Notes: generated by a model not told the origin, from the sequence alone. DNA of 64,000 nt from Candidatus Leptovillus gracilis (GCA_016716065.1 JADJXA010000002.1:682001-746000), one strand, 5' to 3'; shown: positions 17,977-26,736, counted from the first letter of the stretch. Made by a program: numbers and translations.

Positions 17977-18082
17977 CAACCTCAGAATTCATCAGAGACC
18001 CATAATTCATTCGCTACCCAACAACCTCCAGCACGTATTGCATTCAGCATAACGCAAAACGATTAACTGTGGAGAGTACCTG

Positions 18083-18745
18083 ATGCAAGACAACTACCCC
18101 AGCAATAATGGACGAGACACCAATTTGCGCGAAATCGGCGAGACACTCAAGTCGCACCTGATCATTTTGGGCGGTTTTGTGGCCTTGTTGTGGCTGATTG
18201 AACTGGTCAACGTCTTCATTTTTCGCGGTGGGCTGAATATGTATGGCATTCGCCCGCGCAATTTTGATGGCTTGCAAGGCGTTTTGTTTGCGCCGGTGCT
18301 GCACAGCAGCTTTGCCCACCTGATGGCCAATACGATTCCGCTGCTGGTGTTGGGCTGGTTTGTGCTGCTGCGTGGCACGCGCACCTTTGCCGTTGTTACG
18401 ATTGTTTCCATTGTGATTAGCGGCCTGGGAACCTGGCTGATCGGCCCGGCCAATTCGGTTCACATTGGCGCCAGCGGGTTGGTGTTTGGCTATTTTGGTT
18501 TTCTGGTTTTGGGGGGATATTTCGAGCGCAGTTTAACGGCCGTCTTGTGGGCCGTGCTGGTCTTTCTGTTATATGGCAGTCTGTTGTGGGGCGTGCTGCC
18601 CCAGGGTAATGGCATTTCCTGGCAGGGACACCTGTTTGGTTTTGTCGGTGGTGGCGTGGCGGCTTATTTGTTGGCGAAACGGCCGTCTGCCCCTGACCAT
18701 TGGGACGACGATATGATACGCATCGGGCCGGAAGATTTGCGTTAA
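18083..18745 (+). CDS. Rhomboid family intramembrane serine protease
   Basis: Cleaves membrane-spanning substrates within the bilayer. There are six predicted membrane segments. The catalytic serine lies in HIGASGLVFGYFGF (GASG, S131) and the catalytic histidine in WQGHLFGFVGGG (H183). The conserved HSSFAHLMANTIPLL loop (H74-N83 region) of rhomboids is present. The 220-residue length suits a minimal bacterial six-TM form. The ATG is preceded by GGAGAG. It is an isolated gene convergent with the DUF2270 gene. Substrates are unknown. Confidence 0.92.
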   Translation: MQDNYPSNNGRDTNLREIGETLKSHLIILGGFVALLWLIELVNVFIFRGGLNMYGIRPRNFDGLQGVLFAPVLHSSFAHLMANTIPLLVLGWFVLLRGTRTFAVVTIVSIVISGLGTWLIGPANSVHIGASGLVFGYFGFLVLGGYFERSLTAVLWAVLVFLLYGSLLWGVLPQGNGISWQGHLFGFVGGGVAAYLLAKRPSAPDHWDDDMIRIGPEDLR

Positions 18746-18790
18746 GCGTTCAAGCCCCGGTCCCTCAGGAGCTGCAGAAAGCCCCTGCGA

Positions 18791-19870
18791 TCAATCGTCC
18801 GTAAACCGCTGAAACCCGCCGCCAAGAATCTCTTTGGCCGGGGTCACAATCACAAAGGCGTCCGGGTCTTCCTGCCGGACGATGGCTTTTAGACCGGCAA
18901 TTTCCAGCACGCTGGCGGCGATCAATAATACGTCCCGATCTTGCTTGTGGTACATCCCGCGCCCGTGCAAGGCAGTTACTCCCCGATTCATCTCTTTTTG
19001 CACCCGGTCGGCTATGGCTTGTGGGTTCTGGGCGACCACCAGCACCAGCAGCTGCTGCCGCTGACGCGCCGGGCGCAGCGCATCTATCCAATTGGACCGT
19101 AGTGTGTCGGCGCTTGCCGGCGCCCCTTTTTTAGGCGACCAAAAGTTGGGAAAGCGAGGATACTTGGGCAGCACTTCACCCGACGCCTCGGTCAGCGAAA
19201 GGCTCAGAAAACCCACAGCAAAGATAATGCCGTTGAAGAGCAAGCCGATCAACAAAACGATTTCTCCGGGAATGGTTCCCAGAGCCGAACGAGACACAAA
19301 TTCGGCCCATGTCGCCGCTGGGGTTGGATGCAGAAACGTTTTCAGCGCCCAGGAACCAGCCAGGATCAGATAAATCCATAGATAGTTACGCCGAAACCGC
19401 CGCCCGAACGCTTCCCACACGGTGATGGGAAATTGGGGTTGAAGCAGGCTTTCAGCCAGCGCTTCGTCCCATTCCGGGTGTGGCGCAAACGGGGGGATGA
19501 GCATCGCGGCAAAAAAGTCGGTCTCCATCAGGCGCGTGCGCAGGCTCCACAGTTCATAATAACGATAGCGCCGCGCCTCAATCCACAAAAACAGGGTGAC
19601 GAGCAGGGTGTTGAGAATGATCACGCCGAAGTTGTTGCCGGGGTCGGAAAGGGTGAAGGAGATGGCCGCGCCGGCCGCCACCACAGCCCAATTGGTGGTG
19701 GTATCCAGCCGGTTGCGCCAGACGTTGGCCCGCTGCACTTCGGCGCGGTAGAAATGGACCATGGCGGTGTTAAACTCGCCCGAACGCATCTGGTAGCCGC
19801 GAAAGGTCCAGACTTCTTCGCCAAAAGACGGCCGTTCTTCATTTGGTGTGGGTGGTGGTTCTTCAGACAT
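18791..19870 (-). CDS. DUF2270 membrane protein with C-terminal DUF2179-like domain
   Basis: The N-terminal part (FRGYQMRSGEFNTAMVHFYR, then ANVWRNRLDTTTNWAVVAAG) is characteristic of the DUF2270 predicted integral membrane family. Four hydrophobic segments lie between about residues 60 and 235. After a linker, residues 265-355 resemble DUF2179 (TALHGRGMYHKQDRDVLLIA, then EDPDAFVIV and ILGGGF), a small domain found at the C-terminus of YitT-type membrane proteins. The fusion is therefore a membrane part plus a soluble sensor-like domain. The start overlaps the stop of the upstream esterase gene by 8 bases. Function unknown. Confidence 0.8.
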   Translation of the reverse strand: MSEEPPPTPNEERPSFGEEVWTFRGYQMRSGEFNTAMVHFYRAEVQRANVWRNRLDTTTNWAVVAAGAAISFTLSDPGNNFGVIILNTLLVTLFLWIEARRYRYYELWSLRTRLMETDFFAAMLIPPFAPHPEWDEALAESLLQPQFPITVWEAFGRRFRRNYLWIYLILAGSWALKTFLHPTPAATWAEFVSRSALGTIPGEIVLLIGLLFNGIIFAVGFLSLSLTEASGEVLPKYPRFPNFWSPKKGAPASADTLRSNWIDALRPARQRQQLLVLVVAQNPQAIADRVQKEMNRGVTALHGRGMYHKQDRDVLLIAASVLEIAGLKAIVRQEDPDAFVIVTPAKEILGGGFQRFTDD

Positions 19871-20525
19871 GCTGCCCCACTTCGGCCATCATCTGGCGCA
19901 CAAACAGGATTTCGTCCTGGATGATGGTGTGGTCCATGCCGGGATAGAGGCGCATGGTGACATGGCCGCCTAACCGCTGTAAAACAACCATACTTTCCTC
20001 CACCCGCGCTTTGGGAATGTGAAAATCCACATCGCTGCACCCCAGAAAAACCGGCGTACCAGCCAGCGAGCCGCCGTAGTCGCGCGGCGTGTCGTCTGGC
20101 CCGATAAGGCCGCCGCTGAGGCCCACCACACCGCCGTAGCGGCGAGCGTGCCGCGCCGCAAACTCCAATGCCAGACAAGCCCCCTGCGAGAAACCAAGCA
20201 GAATGATGCGCTCTGGCAGGATGTTGGCGGCAGAGATGAGGGCGAGGAGGTCGGATACGGCCGTTAACCCCGACGAAATCCCCGGTTCATTTTGGGCGAT
20301 GGGAGCCAAAAAGCTGTAGGGATACCAGGTATTGCCGGCTGCCTGCGGCGCCAGATAGGCCCAATCGGGCTGCTGCAATTGCGGGACCAGGGTGAGGATG
20401 TCGGCAGCGGAAGCGCCACGGCCGTGTACCAGAATCATCGCCGCTTTGGCCTGGGCCAACGGCGCGCCAGCCGTCAGCACCGGCTGGCCTTGATGGGGCG
20501 GGTGGTGGGTGGGCATTCCAGTCAT
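19863..20525 (-). CDS. Phospholipase/carboxylesterase family alpha/beta hydrolase
   Basis: A small alpha/beta hydrolase of the phospholipase/carboxylesterase (YpfH/EstB-like) group. The nucleophile elbow is GFSQGACLA (S113). The HGRG near residues 34-37 supplies the oxyanion region, the acid is probably the Asp in GCSDVDFHIP, and the catalytic His is in GMDHTI. The length of 220 residues is typical. The start at 20525 has AGAGG upstream; an ATG 45 bases further upstream has weaker support. It is the first gene of an operon with the DUF2270 membrane protein. The natural substrate is unknown. Confidence 0.88.
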   Translation of the reverse strand: MTGMPTHHPPHQGQPVLTAGAPLAQAKAAMILVHGRGASAADILTLVPQLQQPDWAYLAPQAAGNTWYPYSFLAPIAQNEPGISSGLTAVSDLLALISAANILPERIILLGFSQGACLALEFAARHARRYGGVVGLSGGLIGPDDTPRDYGGSLAGTPVFLGCSDVDFHIPKARVEESMVVLQRLGGHVTMRLYPGMDHTIIQDEILFVRQMMAEVGQHV

Positions 20526-20587
20526 GAGAAACCTCTGCCGACTTGATTGACGAAAAATCTTATGGTTCATATGTTTTTAACCTGGTG

Positions 20588-20620
20588 AGATTGGACCAAT
20601 CTCCAAGATTGGTCCAATCT
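20588..20620. repeat. 15-bp perfect hairpin
   Basis: AGATTGGACCAATCT (20588-20602) and AGATTGGTCCAATCT (20606-20620) are exact reverse complements, separated by three bases. Each arm is itself almost palindromic. It lies between tatC and the esterase gene and may terminate the tat transcript, though no T-run follows. Confidence 0.75.
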
Positions 20621-20655
20621 GGAAACTCCAAAGTTAATTGCAAACGAACCCTTAT

Positions 20656-20677
20656 GGTTCTCTGAGCTTTCCTGTGG
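20656..20677. repeat. 22-nt repeat, copy 2 of 2
   Basis: Same string as 17955-17976 with one mismatch, just after the tatC stop codon on the minus strand. Confidence 0.5.
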
Positions 20678-20693
20678 TAAATCCTATTCCTGG

Positions 20694-21461
20694 TTAATCA
20701 CTGGTCTGATCGTTCTCAATCGCCATCGAACGTTCGAACCGCCGGTAGCCAATGTATGCCAGACCGATGCTCAAAAAGTAAAGGACCAGCAGGGGGGCCA
20801 TCGTCAGCAGCATGGTTACGGGGTCAATGGACGGGGTGATGGCCGCCGCCAGCACGGCCACGCCCACCACGGCCACGCGCCATTGGTCGCGCAGCATCGG
20901 CCCATTCACCAGCCCAACGATGGACAGCAGGTAAATGATCACCGGCATCTGGAAACTTGCGCCTAGCCAGAAGAGCATTGCCAGGATGAAGCTGATGTAT
21001 TCTTGACCAGTCCATTCGGTCCTGAACACTTCAGGCATGAATGAGGAAAGGAAGGCAACGGCCGCCGGAACCAGGACAAACCAGGCAAACAAAATGCCCA
21101 GCAAGAATAGGCTCAGGGCAGCCGGTATAAACAGATAAACGTAACGCCGCTCTTTTTTGGTGAGGCCGGGGGCAATAAACAGCCAGAATTGGTAAAGAAT
21201 CACTGGCATGGAAACGATAAAGCCGGATACCAGGGCGACCTTAAAAAAGGTTTCGATGCCTTCGGTGGGGCGCAGGGTTTGCAACTGCGCATCATAGGGT
21301 CGGAGCAAAAACAGCAGCAGGTCTTGGGCAAAGATGAAGCTAATTACCGTGCCAATTATCAGCGCCACAGCCGCCCAGGTGGTGCGTTTGCGCAGCTCAT
21401 TGAGATGTTCCAGCACGGATTGTTCAATGAATCTTTCTTGAGTGTCTTCAGTTTTGCTCAT
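20694..21461 (-). CDS. tatC: Twin-arginine translocase subunit TatC
   Basis: The core membrane receptor for twin-arginine signal peptides, which exports folded proteins. Six membrane segments are visible. The N-terminal cytoplasmic motif SVLEHLNELRKRTTWAAVAL is diagnostic, with the conserved Glu and Arg, and the FVLVPAAVAFLSSF segment is also TatC-like. The 255-residue length is normal. The stop of tatB and the start of tatC are 3 bases apart, so tatB and tatC are coupled. tatA lies upstream on the same strand. Confidence 0.97.
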   Translation of the reverse strand: MSKTEDTQERFIEQSVLEHLNELRKRTTWAAVALIIGTVISFIFAQDLLLFLLRPYDAQLQTLRPTEGIETFFKVALVSGFIVSMPVILYQFWLFIAPGLTKKERRYVYLFIPAALSLFLLGILFAWFVLVPAAVAFLSSFMPEVFRTEWTGQEYISFILAMLFWLGASFQMPVIIYLLSIVGLVNGPMLRDQWRVAVVGVAVLAAAITPSIDPVTMLLTMAPLLVLYFLSIGLAYIGYRRFERSMAIENDQTSD

Positions 21462-21464
21462 GAA

Positions 21465-21890
21465 TTAGTCGGGGTCATCTACCACGTTTACCGGTTTGGG
21501 CAGGGTCGTTTGGGTATCGGCCGGCGTCGGTTCGCCTAAATTTGGGGGTTTGATACTTTGTCCGATGGCTTTTTGGCTGTTTTGTAGTCCGCGACGGCCG
21601 TCTTCAAATGGCTGCACAGCTATCGAGGTTACGTCACGGCGCAGTTCCGCCATTTGGCGGCGCAGTTCTTGCACTTCCTCCATGGCCGCGCGCACGTCTT
21701 CGCCGCCGTCAACCGCGTCTAATTCCGCGTTCAGTTGGCGCGAAAAACCGCGAGCGATGGCCTGCAACTGGGCCGTGGTTTTGCCCAGCCAGTGGGCCAC
21801 CTGACGGATACGCTGCGGCCCCATTACCAGACCCGCCAGCAGCAAGATAAGAACAAGCTCTGGCGCGCCAATGCCAAAAAAACTATCCAT
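21465..21890 (-). CDS. tatB: Twin-arginine translocase TatB-like protein
   Basis: A single N-terminal membrane segment with the TatA/B pattern (MDSFFGIGAPELVLILLLAG) and the Glu of the GAPEL motif is followed by the hinge MGPQRIRQVAHWLGK. An amphipathic helix follows, then a coiled coil (EEVQELRRQMAELRR). A 141-residue length and a Pro-rich tail make it longer than TatA, so TatB is preferred. It forms the substrate-binding complex with TatC, whose gene follows after 3 bases. Confidence 0.88.
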   Translation of the reverse strand: MDSFFGIGAPELVLILLLAGLVMGPQRIRQVAHWLGKTTAQLQAIARGFSRQLNAELDAVDGGEDVRAAMEEVQELRRQMAELRRDVTSIAVQPFEDGRRGLQNSQKAIGQSIKPPNLGEPTPADTQTTLPKPVNVVDDPD

Positions 21891-21956
21891 AATCAGCCGT
21901 CAACTTGTACGCAAATGATTGAGTGCTTCCTGGTTGTTCTGGCGTCTAACAGCCAT

Positions 21957-22038
21957 ATACCGAAGTCCGAATGCCATTTCCCGTTACTATTTACCAGAAG
22001 CGCCCCTACAGAATACGGATTACCGAATACGGATACTA
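21957..22038. repeat. Tandem-word inverted repeat between tatA and tatB
   Basis: ATACCGAAGTCCGAATGCC (21957-21975) is imperfectly complementary to the AATACGGATTACCGAATACG region (22012-22031). The word type is the same as at 2135, 26594 and 63194. It reaches into the tatA stop codon and sits inside the presumed tat operon. Confidence 0.65.
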
Positions 22039-22227
22039 GTCCGATTTGGGCTGCTTGTCCTCTTCATCTTTCTTGGCGTTGTTGGTCTGGCCTTCTTGCA
22101 GCCCTGTGCGGAAAGCACTAATGCCTTTGCCCAATTCGCTGCCCAATTTACTAATTCGACCGACACCGAAAACTAGAATCACGATCACTAAAATAATGAC
22201 CCATTCCCATCCACCTAAAGTTGGCAT
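22036..22227 (-). CDS. tatA: Twin-arginine translocase subunit TatA
   Basis: A pore-forming Tat component of 63 residues. The N-terminal membrane helix GGWEWVIILVIVILVFGVGR is followed by the conserved Phe-Gly hinge and an amphipathic helix ISKLGSELGKGISAFRTGL, then a charged tail. The start used is ATG 22227, with GGAG upstream. An earlier ATG at 22281 would add 18 residues without similarity to TatA. It is the first gene of tatA-tatB-tatC, with a promoter at about 22356. Confidence 0.93.
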   Translation of the reverse strand: MPTLGGWEWVIILVIVILVFGVGRISKLGSELGKGISAFRTGLQEGQTNNAKKDEEDKQPKSD

Positions 22228-22355
22228 GTTATTTCTCCGAATGTTCTTCAAGGGGTTATCAAGCGATTTTCCGTTTTCCAATCGCCTTGAGGACGATCTG
22301 CAAAATCGTCCTGCCGTTACGCAAAAACTTATCTTATTTGCCTTTTCCCCAAGCC

Positions 22356-22361
22356 ATTATA
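22356..22361 (-). promoter_or_regulatory. Extended -10 promoter for tatA
   Basis: On the minus strand TGTTATAAT gives a perfect TATAAT with an upstream TG, about 130 bases before tatA. No good -35 box is visible, which is usual for extended -10 promoters. Confidence 0.5.
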
Positions 22362-22390
22362 ACAAAAAGTGGCTTTAAGTAACGGCCGTA

Positions 22391-24079
22391 TTAATTGTTT
22401 TCTCCCTCGCCCGGTGGGCAAGCCACCGTTACGTCACGGTACAACAGGAACCAATCGGCCAGCGTTTTGTAGCGGTCGCGGGGCTGGTTGATGAGGCCAA
22501 TTTCAGCTTTGTTCACGGCCGTACTCAGCGCATACGTCGTCACATCCTGATACAACGTCAGGGCCGGTATTTCCTGGTCGAAATAGCGCAAGAAGGCGTC
22601 GTAAGACGGCCGTCTCCCCTCCATGCCCCATACCTGCCGCCCTTGCTCCAATGCTTCGCTGGCGCGGCGATTGTTCCAGCCGGTGTAATTCTGCCCACGA
22701 ATGATCGCTTCCTGGCTCCAAAAATCATACAAATCGGGGTCGCCAGACGGGGTAAAGGAGAGCAGAGCCACATCGTAGGCGCCATCGGCCAGCAGTTGGC
22801 GCAGTTCGGTCACGTCTTGGGCCAGGGTGATTTGTGTCTCGATGCCCAGCGCCGCCCATTGGTCGCGGATGGCCTGGGCGACGGCCGTCGGCTGGGGCGC
22901 GGCCAGGGCAATTAGTGTCAGGCTTAACGGCCGTCCCTCTTTTTGCCGCAGTGGTGAATCGGCGGCAAAGGTCCAGCCGGCCGTGTCCAACAGCGATGCG
23001 GCCGTCGCCGGGCTGTACGCCTTTGCCGTGGAAATGGCCGGATTATAGGCCCAGTTGGAGGACAGATAAGGGCCTTCAAACAGCAATCCCTGCCCATTTA
23101 AGGCCACATCAAGCAGCGCCGCGCGGTCCAGCACCGCCGCCAATGCCTGACGGCCGGAAAGCGTCCGCCCCAATTCATTGATCGGTTGGCCTACGTTAAA
23201 CCAGAGAGCGCTGTACGTTGGTTCCGGGGCGGTGAACAACCGCACCTGCGGCAGCGCAGCCACAGCCGGCAGAGCGTCGGCGCTGACCCGGTTGATGGCG
23301 TGTATCGCGCCGGCGGCAAAGGCTTTGATGAGTTCGGCATCGTCGGGGAAGAATTGAAATTCTAAGGCGGCGATTTGTGTCCCCTGACGCCAATCGGCCG
23401 GATTGGGGATGAGCCGCAGACGGCCGTTTTGCTGCCAGTTCAGGCTGGGGTCCACCATAAATGGCCCTGTGCCCACCGGAGCCAGGTTAAAGGCGGCGTC
23501 CGGTAGTTCGGCGGCCGTTACGTCAGCTAACAAGTGGGCGGGCAAGATGGGGAGCGTGGTGGCGTCTAAAAACGGGGAATACAATTCCGGCAGTACAAAT
23601 TCCACCGTGTAGGGGTCAACCAGGCTGACGCCAACTGTGCGCCAGAACTGTGATAGAGCGGGTGAACCGGGGAAGGCTTCGTCTTGCAGCAGGCCAATGG
23701 TGTAGAGAACGTCAACGGCCGTTACCGGCTCCCCATCATGCCAAAAAGCATCCTGGCGCAGGGTAAACTGCACCGCCAAGCCATCCTCACTTACCGTCCA
23801 GCCCTCGGCCAGCGACGGGACCAACACGCCAGAAGCGTCATAGCGCGTTAACCCATCAAAAATCAGGCTGGTCAGCTCACGGTCAACGGGGTACGCATCG
23901 CTTAACAGTGGGTTCAGGCTGCGCGGTGCGCCAACAATCCCCTCCACAAATGCGCCGCCGGCCGCCGGAACCCTCACCGAGCAAAAACTGTCCGACTGCA
24001 CCTGGAATGTTACCAATGAGATAACCAGAGCAAAAGCGACAACTGCCAGCAACAACTGCCACCGAAGATTTATTCTCAT
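22391..24079 (-). CDS. Oligopeptide/nickel-type ABC transporter substrate-binding protein (SBP family 5)
   Basis: An extracellular solute receptor for a peptide- or nickel-type ABC importer. A hydrophobic N-terminal segment (WQLLLAVVAFALVISLVTF) serves as signal or anchor, and there is no clear lipobox. The SBP_bac_5 landmarks are present: EGIVGAPRSLNPLLSDAYPVD, the LTSLIFDGLTRYDASG motif, FTLRQDAFWHDGEPVTAVDV, and NYTGWNNRRASEALEQGRQV near the end. The length of 562 residues is typical. No permease or ATPase gene is next to it, so the partner transporter must lie elsewhere. Confidence 0.9.
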   Translation of the reverse strand: MRINLRWQLLLAVVAFALVISLVTFQVQSDSFCSVRVPAAGGAFVEGIVGAPRSLNPLLSDAYPVDRELTSLIFDGLTRYDASGVLVPSLAEGWTVSEDGLAVQFTLRQDAFWHDGEPVTAVDVLYTIGLLQDEAFPGSPALSQFWRTVGVSLVDPYTVEFVLPELYSPFLDATTLPILPAHLLADVTAAELPDAAFNLAPVGTGPFMVDPSLNWQQNGRLRLIPNPADWRQGTQIAALEFQFFPDDAELIKAFAAGAIHAINRVSADALPAVAALPQVRLFTAPEPTYSALWFNVGQPINELGRTLSGRQALAAVLDRAALLDVALNGQGLLFEGPYLSSNWAYNPAISTAKAYSPATAASLLDTAGWTFAADSPLRQKEGRPLSLTLIALAAPQPTAVAQAIRDQWAALGIETQITLAQDVTELRQLLADGAYDVALLSFTPSGDPDLYDFWSQEAIIRGQNYTGWNNRRASEALEQGRQVWGMEGRRPSYDAFLRYFDQEIPALTLYQDVTTYALSTAVNKAEIGLINQPRDRYKTLADWFLLYRDVTVACPPGEGENN

Positions 24080-24087
24080 GATACATA

Positions 24088-24133
24088 AAAACGCAAAACA
24101 AAGCGCCGATCAGTGGCGCTTTGTTTTGCGTTT
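24088..24133 (-). terminator. Strong terminator of secG
   Basis: A 19-base stem, 24088-24106 with 24115-24133 (core CAAAGCGCC/GGCGCTTTG, flanked by A-rich and T-rich ends), follows secG on the minus strand. The T-rich end of the arm supplies the U tract. It lies between secG and the binding-protein gene. Confidence 0.85.
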
Positions 24134-24172
24134 CTCGCTTCGCTGCCTGAACGCAGGCCGATGCGCGGGCCG

Positions 24173-24418
24173 CTAAACGATCTGGCCCCAGGCCAGGAAC
24201 GCCACGATCGTATTGATGAAGAAAAGAACGGAAACGGCAATTGTCACGCGGTGGATGGTCGCCTCGACGCCGCGGCGGGTGCGGAAATTGCCGCCGCTGT
24301 CACTGCCACCCATAAAACTGCCCAGACCGCCACCTTTGGTTTGCATCAGCACCAGAATGGTCAGCACAATCGCCAAAATAATTTGAATTACTCCCAAATA
24401 GGGGGCCCATGTTTGCAT
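24173..24418 (-). CDS. secG: Preprotein translocase subunit SecG
   Basis: A small accessory subunit of the SecYEG channel. Eighty-one residues with two membrane helices (YLGVIQIILAIVLTILVLMQ and IAVSVLFFINTIVAFLAW) flank the conserved cytoplasmic loop QTKGGGLGSFMGGSDSGGNF with its Gly-rich motif. This order and length are diagnostic. The gene has its own promoter and a strong terminator. Confidence 0.95.
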   Translation of the reverse strand: MQTWAPYLGVIQIILAIVLTILVLMQTKGGGLGSFMGGSDSGGNFRTRRGVEATIHRVTIAVSVLFFINTIVAFLAWGQIV

Positions 24419-24505
24419 GTCTGCTACCTCTTTAAGTTTTAAGTAATCTATGTTTTACCAGGAGCATCGCCGGGCTAAGGCGAGTCCCAGAAGAACCAAG
24501 CGGGC

Positions 24506-24535
24506 ATTATAACAGCCTCCCGGATCGGCGTCGAA
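24506..24535 (-). promoter_or_regulatory. secG promoter
   Basis: On the minus strand TTCGAC (24530-24535) and TATAAT (24506-24511), preceded by TGT, are 18 bases apart, about 90 bases upstream of secG. Confidence 0.6.
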
Positions 24536-24591
24536 TCTGCAACCGCTTCTCTAACGGAGAGCTGATAGGTCTCTGCTGCCACAGACAACCA

Positions 24592-24619
24592 TTGCCACCC
24601 GTTCTGCCTGTGGTAAACT
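24592..24619 (+). promoter_or_regulatory. Possible promoter of the ABC transporter operon
   Basis: TTGCCA (24592-24597) and TAAACT (24614-24619) have a 16-base spacer and lie about 50 bases before the GTG start. Confidence 0.4.
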
Positions 24620-24667
24620 ACCCGGCGTGTAAACGACATGAATATGGATTGATTGTAAGGTCAGCTC

Positions 24668-25540
24668 GTGATCGAAATCAGAAACGTCACCAAGAAATAC
24701 TTTAACCTTACCGCGCTTAATAATGTTTCCTTGCAGATTCCCGCCGGTGAAGTAGTCGGCTTGTTGGGACCAAATGGCGCCGGTAAAACCACCCTGTTTA
24801 AGCTGATTGCGGGCATTATCTCGCCAACGGCCGGAACCGTTCGTCCGGCTGGCGGCGCATGGCCGCCAATCGGCTATAAACCGGAACGCTTGCTGTTTCC
24901 TAATCAGTTGCAGGTGAACCAATATTTACGGCAGGTGGCGCGGTTGAGCAATGTGCCCACCTGGCAGATGAATCGGGTTGTAACTGAAAGCCTGGAACGT
25001 GTTAACCTGCAAAACGCCGCCAACAAAAGAATCAAGGAATGCTCCAAAGGAATGCGCCAGCGGCTGGCGCTGGCGCAGATTCTCATTGGCGACCCACCGC
25101 TGCTGCTGCTGGATGAACCGAGCAATGGATTGGACCCGATTGGTCAGGAGGAAATTCACGCCTGCATTAAGAATCTGCACCAGGCCGGTAAAACCATCAT
25201 TATGAGCACCCACCATTTGCCCGAAGTCATGCAGGTGTGTACACATATGGTTATTTTGAATCAAGGCCGGGTCCATTATGTAAACAGCGTTGAGCAGGCG
25301 ATGGCAGCGCAGTCGCACATTCGTATTCGCGTTAACAAGCCATTGCTGGAGTTCGGACGTGTGTTGTCCGCCCTGCAAAATCAAATCGAAGTGGCAAATG
25401 ATGTGGTTTACTTGAAGGGAGAGGCGATGTTGATGCGACGGCAGGTGTTGGTGATGCTGTTGGAAGCCGGATTCGACGTGCTGCGGGTGGAGCATAACCG
25501 GGTTTCTTTGTCTGAAATTTATACCGAGGCCGTGCAATGA
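24668..25540 (+). CDS. ABC transporter ATP-binding protein
   Basis: The ATPase subunit of an ABC-2-type exporter. Walker A is GPNGAGKT (34-41) and Walker B is LLLLDEPSNGLDP, followed by a His-switch STHHLPE. The signature loop is ECSKGMRQRLALAQ, a common variant of LSGGQ in this exporter class. About 80 residues after the switch histidine form a C-terminal extension. The GTG start at 24668 has AAGGT upstream. The stop overlaps the next gene by 4 bases (ATGA), so the permease-like gene is its partner. The substrate is unknown. Confidence 0.9.
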   Translation: MIEIRNVTKKYFNLTALNNVSLQIPAGEVVGLLGPNGAGKTTLFKLIAGIISPTAGTVRPAGGAWPPIGYKPERLLFPNQLQVNQYLRQVARLSNVPTWQMNRVVTESLERVNLQNAANKRIKECSKGMRQRLALAQILIGDPPLLLLDEPSNGLDPIGQEEIHACIKNLHQAGKTIIMSTHHLPEVMQVCTHMVILNQGRVHYVNSVEQAMAAQSHIRIRVNKPLLEFGRVLSALQNQIEVANDVVYLKGEAMLMRRQVLVMLLEAGFDVLRVEHNRVSLSEIYTEAVQ

Positions 25541-26373
25541 CGCAGCGTATTGTGGCTCTGACCGATTATTTTTTGCGTAGTTTGATGGCTTCATTACCGG
25601 GGATGTTGTACTTGCTCGGCGGATTGGCTTATTGGTGGGTGGCATTTCCGCCCGGACAACGGACGCCTGAGGCTTCTTATTATATTTTGGCGTTGGCGGT
25701 GTTGGGTGTCGGCCTGACCTTTTTAGGCACATTGTCTATTGCTTCACGAGCGAATCAGGCGGGCCATGCGCCGTGGATTGTGCGGCTGCCGAGTCGGGTG
25801 GAATATCTCACGGCCGTTCTCTTATCTGCCCTCCTGTTTGCGACCACCCTGCAAGTTCTGGTTGCCTTGCTGGCCTTGCTGCGCGGCCCAGACCTGTCCT
25901 GGGGCCAGATTTTGCTAATTCCCCCTGTCTGGTTGGCGCTGAATGTGTTAACGGCCGTTCTTGCCCTGCACGCCTCCGATTTTTCCGCCACCGGTTGGTC
26001 CCGTGTTTACCTCTTTGGTTTCATCGCCATATTCCTGTTTGGGCAAAGCCTAGACAGCAGGAGCGGCCTGAACACCTGGATCATCCTGCGCCTCAACGAC
26101 CTGAGCCGCTCCCTGATGGGCGCCGGCCAACTGACCTGGGCCACACCCCTCAATAATCTGGCTGGCTGGCTGCAGCAAGATGGTGTGGGCCGCTTGCAGC
26201 AGTTTTTCAGCCTGCCTTTTTGGCCTTTTCGGGCCATCGCCGATGCGGTGGTTGTGGGCAGTTTTAACACCTCCCAGGCGTTGGCCCCAGCCGTTTTGCT
26301 GCTGTATGCCACCCTGTTGATCATGTTGGCCGCCGACCTTTTTGCCAACAAAGACCTGGATTTAACCGAGTGA
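25537..26373 (+). CDS. ABC transporter membrane subunit (predicted)
   Basis: A protein of 278 residues with about six or seven membrane segments (for example LPGMLYLLGGLAYWWVAF, LALAVLGVGLTFLGTL, VYLFGFIAIFLFGQSL) and few conserved polar motifs. It is translationally coupled to the ATPase by a 4-base overlap, which is the main evidence that it is the permease of an ABC-2-like exporter. Sequence alone does not identify its family. Confidence 0.75.
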   Translation: MTQRIVALTDYFLRSLMASLPGMLYLLGGLAYWWVAFPPGQRTPEASYYILALAVLGVGLTFLGTLSIASRANQAGHAPWIVRLPSRVEYLTAVLLSALLFATTLQVLVALLALLRGPDLSWGQILLIPPVWLALNVLTAVLALHASDFSATGWSRVYLFGFIAIFLFGQSLDSRSGLNTWIILRLNDLSRSLMGAGQLTWATPLNNLAGWLQQDGVGRLQQFFSLPFWPFRAIADAVVVGSFNTSQALAPAVLLLYATLLIMLAADLFANKDLDLTE

Positions 26374-26377
26374 TCTG

Positions 26378-26593
26378 ATGGAATGCTGGATTTGTGAACG
26401 GCCGTCACACGCGATCTGCCGTTTCTGTGGCCGGGCGGTATGCAAAACCCATGCCCAAGAGATGCCTTACATCATCCACACCTATCGAACGGCCGCCAAC
26501 ATCTACAAAGCCTTTGTTGTGGCCGGGGCTGTCTGGTGCGGCCAATGCAAACCGCAGCAAGACCCCATCACCCTTACCAATCTGGATGATTAG
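26378..26593 (+). CDS. Small zinc-finger-like protein, 71 aa
   Basis: Contains CWIC (3-6), CRFCGRAVCKTH (C14, C17, C22, H25) and CGQC (54-57), a spacing like B-box or treble-clef zinc fingers. One hydrophobic stretch lies between (AANIYKAFVVAGAVW). It begins 4 bases after the permease stop codon, so it belongs to the same operon and may regulate or assemble the transporter. No family name can be given with certainty. Confidence 0.7.
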   Translation: MECWICERPSHAICRFCGRAVCKTHAQEMPYIIHTYRTAANIYKAFVVAGAVWCGQCKPQQDPITLTNLDD

Positions 26594-26655
26594 TACCCGT
26601 AATCCGAAGTCCGTATGCCGTTTTCCGTAGGCCCCTGCCAGGGGCGGTGACCTAC
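26594..26655. repeat. Tandem-word inverted repeat (CCGTA-type), reversed orientation
   Basis: The segment CCGAAGTCCGTATGCC is the reverse complement of the right arm seen at 2135 and 63194 (TACGGACTTCGG). The middle holds CCCCTGCCAGGGG, a short hairpin. It starts immediately after the stop codon of the zinc-finger gene. Confidence 0.65.
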
Positions 26656-26736
26656 AAAACAGCGGTCACAAAGTGGTCGTAAAACGACGCCGCGGATGAC
26701 CGCCTACGACTACTGGTTGCGCTGCGAGCCGATGCC

